DNA of 64,000 bases from Patulibacter minatonensis DSM 18081 (GCF_000519325.1 NZ_KI912613.1:1713252-1777251); one strand, 5' to 3'; shown: positions 15,978-24,684, counted from the first letter of the stretch. The notes: a model not told the origin generated them from the sequence alone. Translations and numbers: made by a program.

Positions 15978-16014
15978 CCCCGGCCCGGCGGACGGTGGTC
16001 CCGCCGGGCCGGGG
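15978..16014 (+). terminator. Intrinsic-type hairpin after the luciferase-like gene
   Basis: CCCCGGCCCGGCGG (15978-15991) pairs perfectly with CCGCCGGGCCGGGG (16001-16014) around a 9-base loop. It begins 18 bases after the stop at 15960. No T-run follows. Confidence 0.7.
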
Positions 16015-16044
16015 GACGTCCGTTCCGATCCACGGGGAGTCGTC

Positions 16045-17142
16045 ATGAAGATCGCGGTCTACGGAGCCGGTGGCTACACCGGGCGGCTCGTCGCGGCGCG
16101 GGTCCGCGCGAAGGGGGCGGAACCGGTGCTCGTCGGACGGGGTACCGAGCGCCTCCGGCACGCCGCGTCGGCGGCCGGCGTCGAAGGCGCCGAGCTCCGC
16201 ACGGCGGGCCTCGACGACCCGGACGCGCTCGCCCGCGCGCTCGACGGGTGCGCCGCGGTGGTCAACTGCGCCGGGCCGTTCACGCGCCTCGGCGAGCCCG
16301 TCGTCCGCGCGGCGATCGCCGCCGGCTGCCACTACGTCGACACGACGGCCGAGCAGCTGTACATCCAGCGGATCTTCGACACCTGCGGCGTGGACGCCGC
16401 GTCGGCGGGGGTCACCGTGATCCCCGCGATGGGCTACGACATCGTCCCCGGCGACCTCCTCTGCCACCTGGTCGGCACGGCCGTCGCGCCGGTGCAGCGC
16501 CTGACGCTCGCCTACGACATCCGCGACTTCGGCATGACCCGCGGGAGCGCCCGGTCGGTCCTCGAGATGTACACCGGCGGCGAGGTCGCCTACCGCGCCG
16601 GCACGTGGGCGCCCGGAGGCGGGCCGACGCGTCGCGATCCGGTGGTCTTCCCGGGCGAGACCAGGCCGGCGAAGACCGTGCGCTGGCCGGCCGGGGAGAT
16701 CGTCACGGTGCCGCGGCACCTCGAGGTGCGGGAGGTCGACGTCGTGATGCGCGCCGACGCGCTCGTCCCGAGTCCGGTCTCGGTCGTCGCCCCGTCGCTC
16801 ATGCCGATCATGACCGCGGTCATGCGGACCCCGCTCGGGCGTGGCCTGGACAAGCTCGTGGGCCGGCTGCCGGAGGGCCCGTCGGAGGAGCAGCGGCGGA
16901 AGGCGCGGTTCGGGTTCGTCGCCGAGGCGACCGGCACCGACGGGCGGACGAGCCGCGGCGTGCTGCAGGGCGAGGACGTCTACGGCTCGACCGCGGCGAT
17001 CGCGGTCGAGGGCGCGACGCGCCTGGCCGGCGGCGGCTCGGCGGCGGGCGTCCTCGCGCCGTCGCAGGCCTTCGACCCGGAGGACCTGCTCGCCGCGCTC
17101 GCCGGCGACGGGATCACCTGGTCCGTCGACGGACCGTCGTGA
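16045..17142 (+). CDS. Saccharopine-dehydrogenase-like NAD(P) reductase
   Basis: This 365-residue protein has an N-terminal Rossmann motif GAGGYTGR (about 7-14) and the layout of the actinobacterial saccharopine-dehydrogenase-like or trans-acting enoyl-reductase family (VNCAGPF, GCHYVDTTAE, MGYDIVPGD). Members of that group reduce enoyl lipids in mycobacteria, but the function here is not established. ATG 16045 follows GGGAG by about seven bases. A TetR gene follows within 36 bases on the same strand. Confidence 0.82.
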   Translation: MKIAVYGAGGYTGRLVAARVRAKGAEPVLVGRGTERLRHAASAAGVEGAELRTAGLDDPDALARALDGCAAVVNCAGPFTRLGEPVVRAAIAAGCHYVDTTAEQLYIQRIFDTCGVDAASAGVTVIPAMGYDIVPGDLLCHLVGTAVAPVQRLTLAYDIRDFGMTRGSARSVLEMYTGGEVAYRAGTWAPGGGPTRRDPVVFPGETRPAKTVRWPAGEIVTVPRHLEVREVDVVMRADALVPSPVSVVAPSLMPIMTAVMRTPLGRGLDKLVGRLPEGPSEEQRRKARFGFVAEATGTDGRTSRGVLQGEDVYGSTAAIAVEGATRLAGGGSAAGVLAPSQAFDPEDLLAALAGDGITWSVDGPS

Positions 17143-17177
17143 GCACCGGGGATCCTCGGACGCGCTGGTAGCTTGCC

Positions 17178-17846
17178 GTGCCCGTGGCGAAGGAACCCAG
17201 CAAGAGCGCGAGCCGCCGCCAGGCCGCCCGTGACGACGCGACGAGCGGCTACGAGGACCGCCGGCGCGAGATCCTCCGCGTCGGCGCCGAGGTCTTCAAG
17301 GCCCGCGGCCTGCGCGGCGCGACCCTCAGCCACGTGGCCGAGGCGCTCGGCACCGACCGCGCGTCGCTCTACTACTACTTCTCCTCGAAGGAGGAGCTCT
17401 TCCACGAGGTCGTGGGGGAGGCCACGCGCACGAACCTCGAGGCCGCCCGGGCGATCCACGCGGAGGACGTCCCGGCGCCGGTCAAGCTCCGGCGGCTGAT
17501 GGAGGGCCTGATGGTCTCCTACGCCGACTTCTATCCCGTCCTCTACGTCCTGATCCAGGAGAACCTGAGCCACGTCGCCCCGGAGCACAGCGGCTGGGCG
17601 GACGAGATGCGGCAGGTCAACCGCGAGTACGAGCGCGTGCTCGTCGCGATCGTGCAGGAGGGCCAGGACGCCGGCACCCTCCGGGTCGCCGGCCCGGCGT
17701 GGGTGGTCGCCTACGGGATCATCGGCATGCTCGGGTGGTCCAACCGCTGGTTCGTCCCCGAGCGGTCCACGACGAGCGCGGCGGACATCGGCGCGGGGTT
17801 CGCGGACGCGGTGCTCGACGGCATCGTCAGTCCCCCGACGGCGTGA
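17178..17846 (+). CDS. TetR-family regulator
   Basis: This protein has 222 residues, with HTH segment ATLSHVAEALGTDRASLYYY (about 50-69). It is a paralogue of the regulator at 7617-8309: both share DRASLYYY, a YPVLYVLIQENL-like helix and the C-terminal NRWFVPERST segment. The start is uncertain: GTG 17178 or GTG 17184, with TAGCTT at 17169-17174 as a possible -10. Its last 20 bases overlap the end of the convergent BVMO gene (17827). No TCAACA site lies upstream. Confidence 0.85.
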   Translation: MPVAKEPSKSASRRQAARDDATSGYEDRRREILRVGAEVFKARGLRGATLSHVAEALGTDRASLYYYFSSKEELFHEVVGEATRTNLEAARAIHAEDVPAPVKLRRLMEGLMVSYADFYPVLYVLIQENLSHVAPEHSGWADEMRQVNREYERVLVAIVQEGQDAGTLRVAGPAWVVAYGIIGMLGWSNRWFVPERSTTSAADIGAGFADAVLDGIVSPPTA

Positions 17847-19452
17847 GCGACTCCCGCGCTGGCCGGAGCACGAAGCCCTCGTACCCGCCCGCCGCGATCT
17901 CGTCGCAGCGGCGCCGGTACCGCCGGTTCCCGCCCGGGTACGGCATGAAGACGCGGTGCTCGCCGGTCGGGTCGGTCCGGACGTACCAGGAGTTCGCGAC
18001 GGGGTAGAGCGTCGCGTCGGCCAGCGCGTTGACGTGCGCGACCCAGGCGTCCTCGGCGTCCTGCTCGGCCTCGAACGTCGCGGCGCCGGTCGCGTCCATG
18101 TGTTCGAGGAGCCCGGCGATCCACTCGACGTGCTGCTCGATCGAGACGACGACGTTCGAGAGCACCGACGGGCTGCCCGGGCCGGCGATGGTCAGCAGGT
18201 TCGGGAACCCGGCGACGGCGAGCCCGAGGTACGAGCCCGGGCCGTCGGCCCAGTGCTCGCGCAGCGTCTCCCCGCCGCGGCCCCGGATCTCGATGCGGTC
18301 CAGCGCCCCGGTGATCGCGTCGAAGCCGGTGGCGAAGACGATGACGTCGAACGCGTGCTCGGCCTCGCACGTGCGCAGGCCGGTCTCGGTGACCGCCTCG
18401 ATCGGCGCGCGCCGGAGGTCCTCGAGCGTGACGTTGTCGCGGTTGAACGTCGCGTAGAAGGTGCTCGCGACGCACGGCCGCTTCGTCCCGAACGGGTGGT
18501 CCGTCGGCTGCAGCAGCGCCGCGGTCGCAGGGTCCTCGACCTGCTCGGCGATCTTGCCGTGGATGAAGTCGACGGCGGTGTCGTTCGCCGCGCGGGTCAG
18601 GAGGAGGTCCTGGAACGCGAGGATGAACCCGAACCCGGCCGTCCGCCACTGCTCCTCGTAGACCGCCCGCCGCCGCTCGGGGTCCGCGTCCTCCGCGGAC
18701 TCCCGGTTGGTGTCCATCGACAGGCCGCTGGCGGTCGTCCGGGTCAGGGTCCGCCGGTCGGGGTAGGACGACTTGACCTCGCGCTCGTACTCCGGGTCCA
18801 TCGGCCGGTGCTGCGCGGGGACGGTGAAGTTCGGGGTGCGCTGGAAGACCGTCACGTGCTCGGCGACGGCGGCGAGCTCGGGCACGATCTGCGTGCCGGA
18901 CGACCCGGTGCCGACGACCGCGACGCGCTTCCCCGCGAGGTCGACGGGCTCGCGGGGCCACGACGCGGTGTGCAGGAGGCGACCCCGGAAGTCGTCGGTC
19001 CCCGGGACGTCGGGGATCCGCGGGACCGACAGCGCGCCCGTGGCCATGACGCAGAAGCGGGCGGTCAGGTCGCCGCCGTCGGTGCGGACGCTCCAGTGCC
19101 CGGTGTCCTCGTCGAACGTGCAGGCCTCGACGCGCGTGTTCAGCCGGACGTCCTCCCGCAGCCCGTGCCGGTCGGCGACGTGCTCGATGTAGGAGAGGAT
19201 CTCGGGCTGCGACGCGTAGCGCTCGGTCCAGTGCCACTCCTGGTCGAGCTCGGGGTCGAACGAGTACGAGTAGTCGACGCTCTCGACGTCGCATCGGGCG
19301 CCGGGGTAGCGGTTGAAGTGCCAGACGCCGCCGATGCCGTCGCCGGCCTCGAGCAGGACCACGGAGAGGCCGAGCCGTCGGACGCGGTGGAGCATGTAGA
19401 GCCCGGCGAGGCCGCCCCCGACGATCACGACGTCGTGGTGCTGGTCGCTCAT
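17827..19452 (-). CDS. Baeyer-Villiger-type flavin monooxygenase
   Basis: This complete 541-residue BVMO is NADPH- and FAD-dependent. FAD motif GGGLAG is at about 12-17, the fingerprint FRGRLLHTASWP at 155-166, and NADPH motif GTGSSG at 181-186. It is a paralogue of the partial gene at 1-1000, with matching segments throughout. It is the last gene of a minus-strand series (23880 to 17827), and its ATG overlaps the stop of the SnoaL-like gene (ATGA at 19449-19452). A ketone made by the beta-oxidation genes upstream could be its substrate, which is inference. Its 3' end overlaps the convergent TetR gene by 20 bases. Confidence 0.92.
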   Translation of the reverse strand: MSDQHHDVVIVGGGLAGLYMLHRVRRLGLSVVLLEAGDGIGGVWHFNRYPGARCDVESVDYSYSFDPELDQEWHWTERYASQPEILSYIEHVADRHGLREDVRLNTRVEACTFDEDTGHWSVRTDGGDLTARFCVMATGALSVPRIPDVPGTDDFRGRLLHTASWPREPVDLAGKRVAVVGTGSSGTQIVPELAAVAEHVTVFQRTPNFTVPAQHRPMDPEYEREVKSSYPDRRTLTRTTASGLSMDTNRESAEDADPERRRAVYEEQWRTAGFGFILAFQDLLLTRAANDTAVDFIHGKIAEQVEDPATAALLQPTDHPFGTKRPCVASTFYATFNRDNVTLEDLRRAPIEAVTETGLRTCEAEHAFDVIVFATGFDAITGALDRIEIRGRGGETLREHWADGPGSYLGLAVAGFPNLLTIAGPGSPSVLSNVVVSIEQHVEWIAGLLEHMDATGAATFEAEQDAEDAWVAHVNALADATLYPVANSWYVRTDPTGEHRVFMPYPGGNRRYRRRCDEIAAGGYEGFVLRPARESLTPSGD

Positions 19453-20249
19453 GCGGTCTCCGTGGCGTGGGTCGTGAGGGCGCGTCGCAGGCCCAGGCGG
19501 TCGCGGACGACGTGGCCCGTGACGACCGCGCCGGCCTCGACGGTGACGAGGCCGGCCACGTGCAGGACGACGTCGGCCGGCGCCCCGCGGAGGCGTCCGT
19601 GCAGGTGGGCGTGGAACGCGACGCACGGGCCGGCCGAGAAGCACTCGAGGACCTCGGCGCGCACGTCGTCCGGGCGCGGGTCGGTGGCCGGGTCCGCCGC
19701 GTCCCCGTCGTCGTCCCCGGTCCCGTCGTCGAAGGCGACGCCGGAGAGCTCGCCGGTCGCCAGCCAGGCGCGCACCGCGTCCTCCGCGGCCGGGTCGCGC
19801 GGCACCGGGCGGACGTCCCACGGCGCGGCGGTGGCCGGGGGCACCGGGTCGGTCGTCCCGGCCTTCAGCTGCCGGCGGCGGGCGAGGTAGTCCTCCTCGC
19901 AGCGGCTCTCCGCGAGCCGGCCGTCCTCCGCGCGGAACATCGCGACGACCCGCCACGTCGCGACGCGGCCGTCGGGGGTGGTCCCGCTCCAGGTCATGAG
20001 GCCGGCGGCGCGGTCCTCGGTCGCGACCAGCTCGTGGACGGTGAGCGTGGCGCCGGGGAAGCGGTCGAGGAGCCCGTCGACGGTCGCCCGGACGTAGCCG
20101 TCGCGGCCGTCGCCGTCCGCGCCGCCGAGGACGAGCCCACCGATCGCCAGCGCGTAGTCGTCGGCCAGCAGGTCCTCGCACGCCGCCGGGTCGGCGGCCT
20201 CCAGCCAGTCCGTCGCCCAACGGCGGACGAGGTCGACGACGCCGTCCAC
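19449..20249 (-). CDS. SnoaL/NTF2-like protein with two domains
   Basis: This 266-residue protein has an N-terminal NTF2-like fold (about 1-125; segment MTWSGTTPDGRVATWRVVAMFR is typical), an acidic disordered linker (FDDGTGDDDGDAAD) and a shorter C-terminal strand-rich part (about 175-266) that may be a second cone fold. Such folds serve as small hydrolases, isomerases or ligand binders. GTG 20247-20249 is the start, two bases after the stop of the acyl-CoA ligase. It is part of the ligase-SnoaL-BVMO operon. Confidence 0.72.
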   Translation of the reverse strand: MDGVVDLVRRWATDWLEAADPAACEDLLADDYALAIGGLVLGGADGDGRDGYVRATVDGLLDRFPGATLTVHELVATEDRAAGLMTWSGTTPDGRVATWRVVAMFRAEDGRLAESRCEEDYLARRRQLKAGTTDPVPPATAAPWDVRPVPRDPAAEDAVRAWLATGELSGVAFDDGTGDDDGDAADPATDPRPDDVRAEVLECFSAGPCVAFHAHLHGRLRGAPADVVLHVAGLVTVEAGAVVTGHVVRDRLGLRRALTTHATETA

Positions 20250-20251
20250 GG

Positions 20252-21778
20252 TCAGCGGACCTCGGCCACGGACGCGCCCGCCGCGTAGGTCTCGCGCAGG
20301 ACCTTCTTCAGCACCTTGCCGGTGGGGTTGCGCGGGAGCCCGGCGACGACCTCGACCGAGGTCGGGCACTTGTAGCCGGCGAGCAGCGTGCGGGCGTGGG
20401 CGCGCAGGGTCTCCGCGTCGGCGGTCCCGCCCGGCTGCAGCACGACGACGGCCTTGACGGTCTCGCCCCAGCGCTCGTGCGGCACGCCGATCACGGCGAC
20501 GTCCGCGACGTCCGGGTGCGTGGCCAGCGCGTTCTCGACCTCCGCCGGGTACACGTTCTCGCCGCCCGAGATGATCATGTCCTTGATGCGGTCGCGCAGG
20601 AAGACGTAGCCGTCCTCGTCGCGGTGCGCGCCGTCGCCCGTCCGCAGCCAGCCGTCCTCGTCGATCGCCCGCGCGGTGGTCTCCGGCTGGCGCCAGTAGC
20701 CCGGCGTGTTCTGGCCGCTGCGGACGCAGATCTCCCCGACGACGCCCGGGGCGGCCTCCTCGCCCGACGCCAGGTCGCGGACCTGCAGCTCGATCCACGG
20801 CAGCGGCGTGCCGACCGAGCGCAGCAGCCCGGCGCGCGGCCCGTCGGGGTCGTGGTCGTCCGGGTCGAGCGTGACGACGGTCCCGGCGGTCTCCGTCATC
20901 CCGTAGACGCCGAGGAAGGTGCAGCCGAGCGCGGTCATCGCGCGGCGCAGGAGCGCCTCGGTCATCGGGGCGGCGCCGTAGGAGATCTGCCGCAGGCTCG
21001 AGACGTCGTGGTCGGCGAGCTCCGGCGCGTCGACGACGGCCTGCACGATCGCGGGCACCATGAACGCGTGCGTGACGCCCTCGCGGGCGATCGTCTCCAG
21101 CAGGATCCGCGGCGTGATCTCTCGCAGGACCACGGTGCGTGCGCCGAGGAACATCGCCATGAGGCCCGTGCCGGCCCCGGCGATGTGGAACTGCGGGCCC
21201 GGGCACATGTGCACGGTGCCCTCGTCCATCCGGAACGCCTCGCGCGCCATCCGCTCGCTGAGCGCGAGGTTCGCGTGCGTGATCGGCACGCCCTTGGGCC
21301 GGCCCGTGGTGCCCGAGCTGTAGAGGACGTACGCGAGGTCGTCCGGGGCGAGCGCGACGTCCGGGTCGTCCGCCGGCGCGGCGTCGCGCCACGCGTCGTA
21401 CGGGTCGCCGAGACGGAGGACGCGGAGCCCGCCGCCCACGGCCCCGGCGAGGTCGGCGTCGGCGACGACGAACGCGGGATCGGCGTCGTGCAGGACGTCC
21501 GCGAGCTCGGCGGCCGTGAGCCGCCAGTTCAGGCTGACGAGGACGACGCCGGCCTTCGCGCACCCGAACGCGAGCTCGAAGAACGTCGTCGTGTTGCGGG
21601 CGAGCACCGCGATCCGGTCGCCCGGGCCCAGTCCGTCGGCGAGCAGGGCGCTCCCGACGCGCGAGCTGCGCCCGTCGAGCTCCGCCCAGCTCAGGCGGTC
21701 GTCGCCGCAGACGACGGCCTCGTCGTCCGGGCGGTCCGCGGCGTGGCCGCGCACGATGCTCGCCAGCGTGAACCCCAT
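20252..21778 (-). CDS. AMP-dependent acyl-CoA ligase
   Basis: This 508-residue adenylating enzyme converts a carboxylic acid to its acyl-CoA. It has the P-loop YSSGTTGRPKGVPITH (about 170-185), the YGMTETAG motif (about 295-302), DGWLRTGDGAH and, at the C-terminus, NPTGKVLKKVLRE with the catalytic lysine. In TGDGAH, the usual Asp-Leu-Gly is replaced by Asp-Gly-Ala, which is conservative. It follows the acyl-CoA dehydrogenase by three bases and precedes a SnoaL-like gene by two, so the set is one transcript. It is distinct from the FadD-like gene at 1998-3728. Confidence 0.92.
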   Translation of the reverse strand: MGFTLASIVRGHAADRPDDEAVVCGDDRLSWAELDGRSSRVGSALLADGLGPGDRIAVLARNTTTFFELAFGCAKAGVVLVSLNWRLTAAELADVLHDADPAFVVADADLAGAVGGGLRVLRLGDPYDAWRDAAPADDPDVALAPDDLAYVLYSSGTTGRPKGVPITHANLALSERMAREAFRMDEGTVHMCPGPQFHIAGAGTGLMAMFLGARTVVLREITPRILLETIAREGVTHAFMVPAIVQAVVDAPELADHDVSSLRQISYGAAPMTEALLRRAMTALGCTFLGVYGMTETAGTVVTLDPDDHDPDGPRAGLLRSVGTPLPWIELQVRDLASGEEAAPGVVGEICVRSGQNTPGYWRQPETTARAIDEDGWLRTGDGAHRDEDGYVFLRDRIKDMIISGGENVYPAEVENALATHPDVADVAVIGVPHERWGETVKAVVVLQPGGTADAETLRAHARTLLAGYKCPTSVEVVAGLPRNPTGKVLKKVLRETYAAGASVAEVR

Positions 21779-21781
21779 GGC

Positions 21782-22972
21782 TCAGTAGGACTTCGGCAGC
21801 CCGAGGCTGTGCTGGGCGATGTGGTTGAGGACCATCTCGCGGCTGACGGGCGCCACCTTCAGCATCCGGGCGAGGAAGTACAGGTCGGCGATCCCGACCT
21901 CGAGCGACAGGCCGTTGCCGCCGTGGGTCTGCATCGCCTGGTCGAGCGCCTGCAGGCACGCGTCGGCGGCGGCGAGCTTCGCCATGTTCGCGGCCTCGCC
22001 CGCGGCGGGCGACCCGGCGTCGAAGAGCTCGGCCGCGCGCATCGTCATCAGCCGCGCGAGCTGCACGTCGATGTAGGCCTTCGCCAGCGGGTGCGCGACG
22101 CCCTGGTGCGCGCCGATCGGCTGGGTCCAGACGGTGCGGTCCTTCGCGTACTGCGACGCCTTCTCGAGCGCGAACAGCGCCATGCCGTTGGCCAGCGACG
22201 CCGCGGCGATGCGCTCGGGGTTCAGGCCGGCGAAGAGCTGCTGCAGGCCCTTGCCCTGCTCGCCGATGAGGTTCCCCGGCTTCACGGGGACGTCGTCGTA
22301 GAAGACGGTGAAGCTCTTCTCGGCCGTCGTCAGCGCGGAGTCCAGCGGCTGGATGGTCAGCCCGGGGGCATCCTTCTCGACGATGAAGAGCGACAGCGTG
22401 GGCTTGCCGGACGGCCCGATATCGGCGTCGCGGGCGACGACGATCAGCGCGTCGGCGACCGTCGCCCCGGTCGTCCAGTACTTGCCGCCGTTGATGCGCC
22501 ACCCCCCGTCGGGGTGCGGGGTCGCGGTCGTCGAGAGGTCGTGCGTGTTCGTGCCGGCGTCGGGCTCCGTGATGCCGAAGCACATGCGCTTGGAACCGTC
22601 GGCCATGCCGTGCAGCCACTCCTCCTTGATCGCGTCGGAGGCGTGGTGGTCGAGGATCGTCGAGCAGATCGTCGGGGAGATCACGAGGTACTGGATCGGG
22701 CAGCCCTGGGCCGCGCACTCCTCGATCACGACGGCGGTGTCGGCGAAGCCGCCGCCCCCGCCGTAGGGCTCCGAGACGTGGGCGCCGAGGAAGCCCGCCG
22801 CGCCGAGGTCGGCCCACAGCGCGTCGGGCTGCTCGCCGCGCTTGACGACGTCCTGGAAGTACGTCCGCCCGTACCGGCCGACGAGCTGCGCCACGGCGTC
22901 GCGGAGCTCGCGGCGCTCGTCGGTGACGGGGACGATCGGGGACTCGCTGAGCCTGCGCTGTCGGGTGGCCAC
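21782..22972 (-). CDS. Acyl-CoA dehydrogenase with atypical catalytic-base region
   Basis: This 396-residue FAD flavoprotein desaturates an acyl-CoA. FAD-binding segments (CFGITEPDAGTNTH, WRINGGKYWTTGA) and the C-terminal helix bundle are intact. The place where medium-chain enzymes have the base Glu in YEGTSQI reads APVSREM (about 374-380), so the usual Glu is absent. Glu253 in LNPERI matches the position used by isovaleryl- and long-chain-type enzymes. The GTG at 22972 is supported by a -10 CATGAT six bases upstream, and the -35 TTGACA lies inside the TCAACA operator. It heads the ligase-SnoaL-BVMO operon. Confidence 0.9.
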   Translation of the reverse strand: MATRQRRLSESPIVPVTDERRELRDAVAQLVGRYGRTYFQDVVKRGEQPDALWADLGAAGFLGAHVSEPYGGGGGFADTAVVIEECAAQGCPIQYLVISPTICSTILDHHASDAIKEEWLHGMADGSKRMCFGITEPDAGTNTHDLSTTATPHPDGGWRINGGKYWTTGATVADALIVVARDADIGPSGKPTLSLFIVEKDAPGLTIQPLDSALTTAEKSFTVFYDDVPVKPGNLIGEQGKGLQQLFAGLNPERIAAASLANGMALFALEKASQYAKDRTVWTQPIGAHQGVAHPLAKAYIDVQLARLMTMRAAELFDAGSPAAGEAANMAKLAAADACLQALDQAMQTHGGNGLSLEVGIADLYFLARMLKVAPVSREMVLNHIAQHSLGLPKSY

Positions 22973-22978
22973 GGAGCG

Positions 22979-23008
22979 ATCATGCCCGAGCCACGCGGCG
23001 GCTGTCAA
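22979..23008 (-). promoter_or_regulatory. Leaderless promoter of the acyl-CoA dehydrogenase operon
   Basis: On the minus strand TTGACA (23008-23003), an 18-base spacer and CATGAT (22984-22979) lie six bases before GTG 22972. The -35 overlaps the operator at 23005-23020. Confidence 0.65.
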
Positions 23009-23020
23009 CACGACTGTTGA
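23005..23020. promoter_or_regulatory. Operator TCAACA-CGAC-TGTTGA
   Basis: A perfect 6+6 inverted repeat in the short gap between the hydroxyacyl-CoA dehydrogenase stop (23026) and the acyl-CoA dehydrogenase start (22972). It shows that the second gene has its own regulated promoter. Confidence 0.75.
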
Positions 23021-23025
23021 CGAGC

Positions 23026-23880
23026 TCACCAGGCGAAGAAGCCCCGCCCGGACTTCTGGCCCAGCTCGCCGGCGGCGACCTTCCGGCGCAGCAGCCCGGG
23101 CACCGCGAACCGCGCGCCGTAGACGCCGGACAGGTGCTCGGCGATGTCGAGCCGGACGTCGAGCCCGACGATGTCGGACAGGCGCAGCGGCCCGACCGGG
23201 TGCCGGTAGGCCAGGGTCGCGGCGCGGTCGATGTCCTCGGCCGACGCCACGCCGTCCTCCAGCATCCGGATCGCCTCGAGCGCGGCGACGACGTCGAGCC
23301 GGCTCGTCGCGAAGCCGGCCACGTCGCGGGCCACGATCGCCTGCTTGCCGATCCCCGCGGTGAGCGCCCGGGCGTGCTCCACCGCGGCGTCGGAGGTCGC
23401 GGTCCCGCGGACGACCTCGACGAGCTTCAGCGACCAGACGGGGTTGAAGAAGTGCATGCCGCAGAACGCCTCCGGGCGCTCCAGGCGATCGGCCAGCGCG
23501 TCGATCGACAGCGAGCTCGTGTTGGACGCCAGGAGCGCGGGGCCGCGGGCCTCGGCGGCGCGGAGGACGTCCTGCTTCAGCGCGAGGCGCTCGGGCACGG
23601 ACTCGACGAGGAGCTCGAGGTCGACGGGCAGCGCGTCGATCGCCTCGACGCACCGGACCCGTGCGCCGAGATCGCGCGCCGCGGCGTCGTCGAGCTTGCC
23701 GCGCCGGACCCCGGCCGCGGCCTGCTCCGCGACCACCCGCACCGCCGCGTCCCGTCGCGCCGCATCGGGTTCGACGACCAGCGTCTCGTGCCCCGCCGCG
23801 GCGAACACGTAGGCGATGCCGACGCCCATGGTGCCCGCGCCGACGACGGCGACGGCGCCCGGCCTCGTTCGCTGTCCCAT
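23026..23880 (-). CDS. 3-hydroxyacyl-CoA dehydrogenase
   Basis: This 284-residue NAD-dependent enzyme oxidises a 3-hydroxyacyl-CoA. The Rossmann motif GAGTMGVGIA lies at about 14-23. Family segments LVESVPE, LLASNTSSLSI and CGMHFFNPV carry the catalytic His and substrate Ser/Asn, and a C-terminal dimer domain ends in GQKSGRGFFAW. The ATG at 23880 lies seven bases after a minus-strand TATTGT -10, itself overlapping the operator at 23885-23900. It is divergent from the NTF2-like gene at 24040. Confidence 0.92.
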   Translation of the reverse strand: MGQRTRPGAVAVVGAGTMGVGIAYVFAAAGHETLVVEPDAARRDAAVRVVAEQAAAGVRRGKLDDAAARDLGARVRCVEAIDALPVDLELLVESVPERLALKQDVLRAAEARGPALLASNTSSLSIDALADRLERPEAFCGMHFFNPVWSLKLVEVVRGTATSDAAVEHARALTAGIGKQAIVARDVAGFATSRLDVVAALEAIRMLEDGVASAEDIDRAATLAYRHPVGPLRLSDIVGLDVRLDIAEHLSGVYGARFAVPGLLRRKVAAGELGQKSGRGFFAW

Positions 23881-23884
23881 GGAT

Positions 23885-23900
23885 TCAACAATACTGTTGA
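23885..23900. promoter_or_regulatory. Operator TCAACA-ATAC-TGTTGA
   Basis: A perfect 6+6 inverted repeat five bases upstream of the hydroxyacyl-CoA dehydrogenase start. It overlaps that gene's -10 TATTGT, and on the plus strand it carries TTGACG (23897-23902), the -35 of a promoter for the gene at 24040 with TACGTT (23921-23926) as -10. Confidence 0.75.
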
Positions 23901-24039
23901 CGGCGGCCCGGTCAGCGGCGTACGTTCGGGGTCGAGGAGGTCCTGAGGGCCCCGTGGGGGTGGCGCGCCGCACCCGACGGGCCCGGCGGCGGCCTCGCGC
24001 ACCGGCACCCCAGAGCACACACGAGGAGACAGATCGAGC

Positions 24040-24450
24040 ATGAGCACGGCCGAGACCACGCAGGTCGAGACGAACAAGCAGATCATCCGCGACTTCATGG
24101 TCGCCTTCGGGTCCGGGGACATCCCCGCGACGATGGACTTCATGACCGAGGACGCGACCTGGTGGGTCGCCGGCACGATGTGCCTGTCCGGCACCTACTC
24201 GAAGGCCGAGTTCGAGAAGCTGCTCGGCGGCGTGGTCGTCAACTGCAAGCAGCCGATCTCGCTGACCCCGGAGGCCTTCACCGCCGAGGGCGACCGCGTC
24301 GCGGTGGAGACCGAGTCGTACACCGAGACGAACGAGGGCAAGGTCTACAACAACCACTACCACTTCCTCTTCGTGCTCCGCGACGGCAAGATCGCCCAGA
24401 TCAAGGAGTTCCTCGACACGCAGCACGCCGCGGAGGTCTTCTGCGGCTGA
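24040..24450 (+). CDS. NTF2/SnoaL-like small protein
   Basis: This 136-residue cone-fold protein is of the ketosteroid-isomerase-like superfamily, with the typical opening helix NKQIIRDFMVAFGSGDI and closing strand IAQIKEFLDTQHAAEVF. Members act as isomerases, dehydratases or ligand-binding proteins in polyketide, steroid and limonene pathways. Asp53 in MTEDATWWV is in a pocket-facing position. A GAGGAG site lies upstream of ATG 24040. It diverges from the hydroxyacyl-CoA dehydrogenase, sharing the operator at 23885-23900. Confidence 0.82.
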   Translation: MSTAETTQVETNKQIIRDFMVAFGSGDIPATMDFMTEDATWWVAGTMCLSGTYSKAEFEKLLGGVVVNCKQPISLTPEAFTAEGDRVAVETESYTETNEGKVYNNHYHFLFVLRDGKIAQIKEFLDTQHAAEVFCG

Positions 24451-24684
24451 GTCCGTCCGCGCGGGGTCCGGTCGACGACCGCCCGCCGGATCTGTACGAT
24501 CGAGTACGTCCATGGCCCCCTGGTGCCTGGACGGGACAACACACGGTCGGTGGCCCGGGACGGCCCCGACCGACACACGCCGCCGAGCGCCTCCGGATCC
24601 GTCCGGGGGCGTTCGTCGTTCCGGGGCGGACGTCGTGGCACGTGGCGCGATAGCACTCGCGGTCGTCCGGGTACCGTGGGGAGC

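Noticed and set aside
17827-17846. 20-base overlap of the convergent TetR and BVMO genes as an antisense regulatory device
   Set aside because: Too short to judge; tight packing alone explains it.
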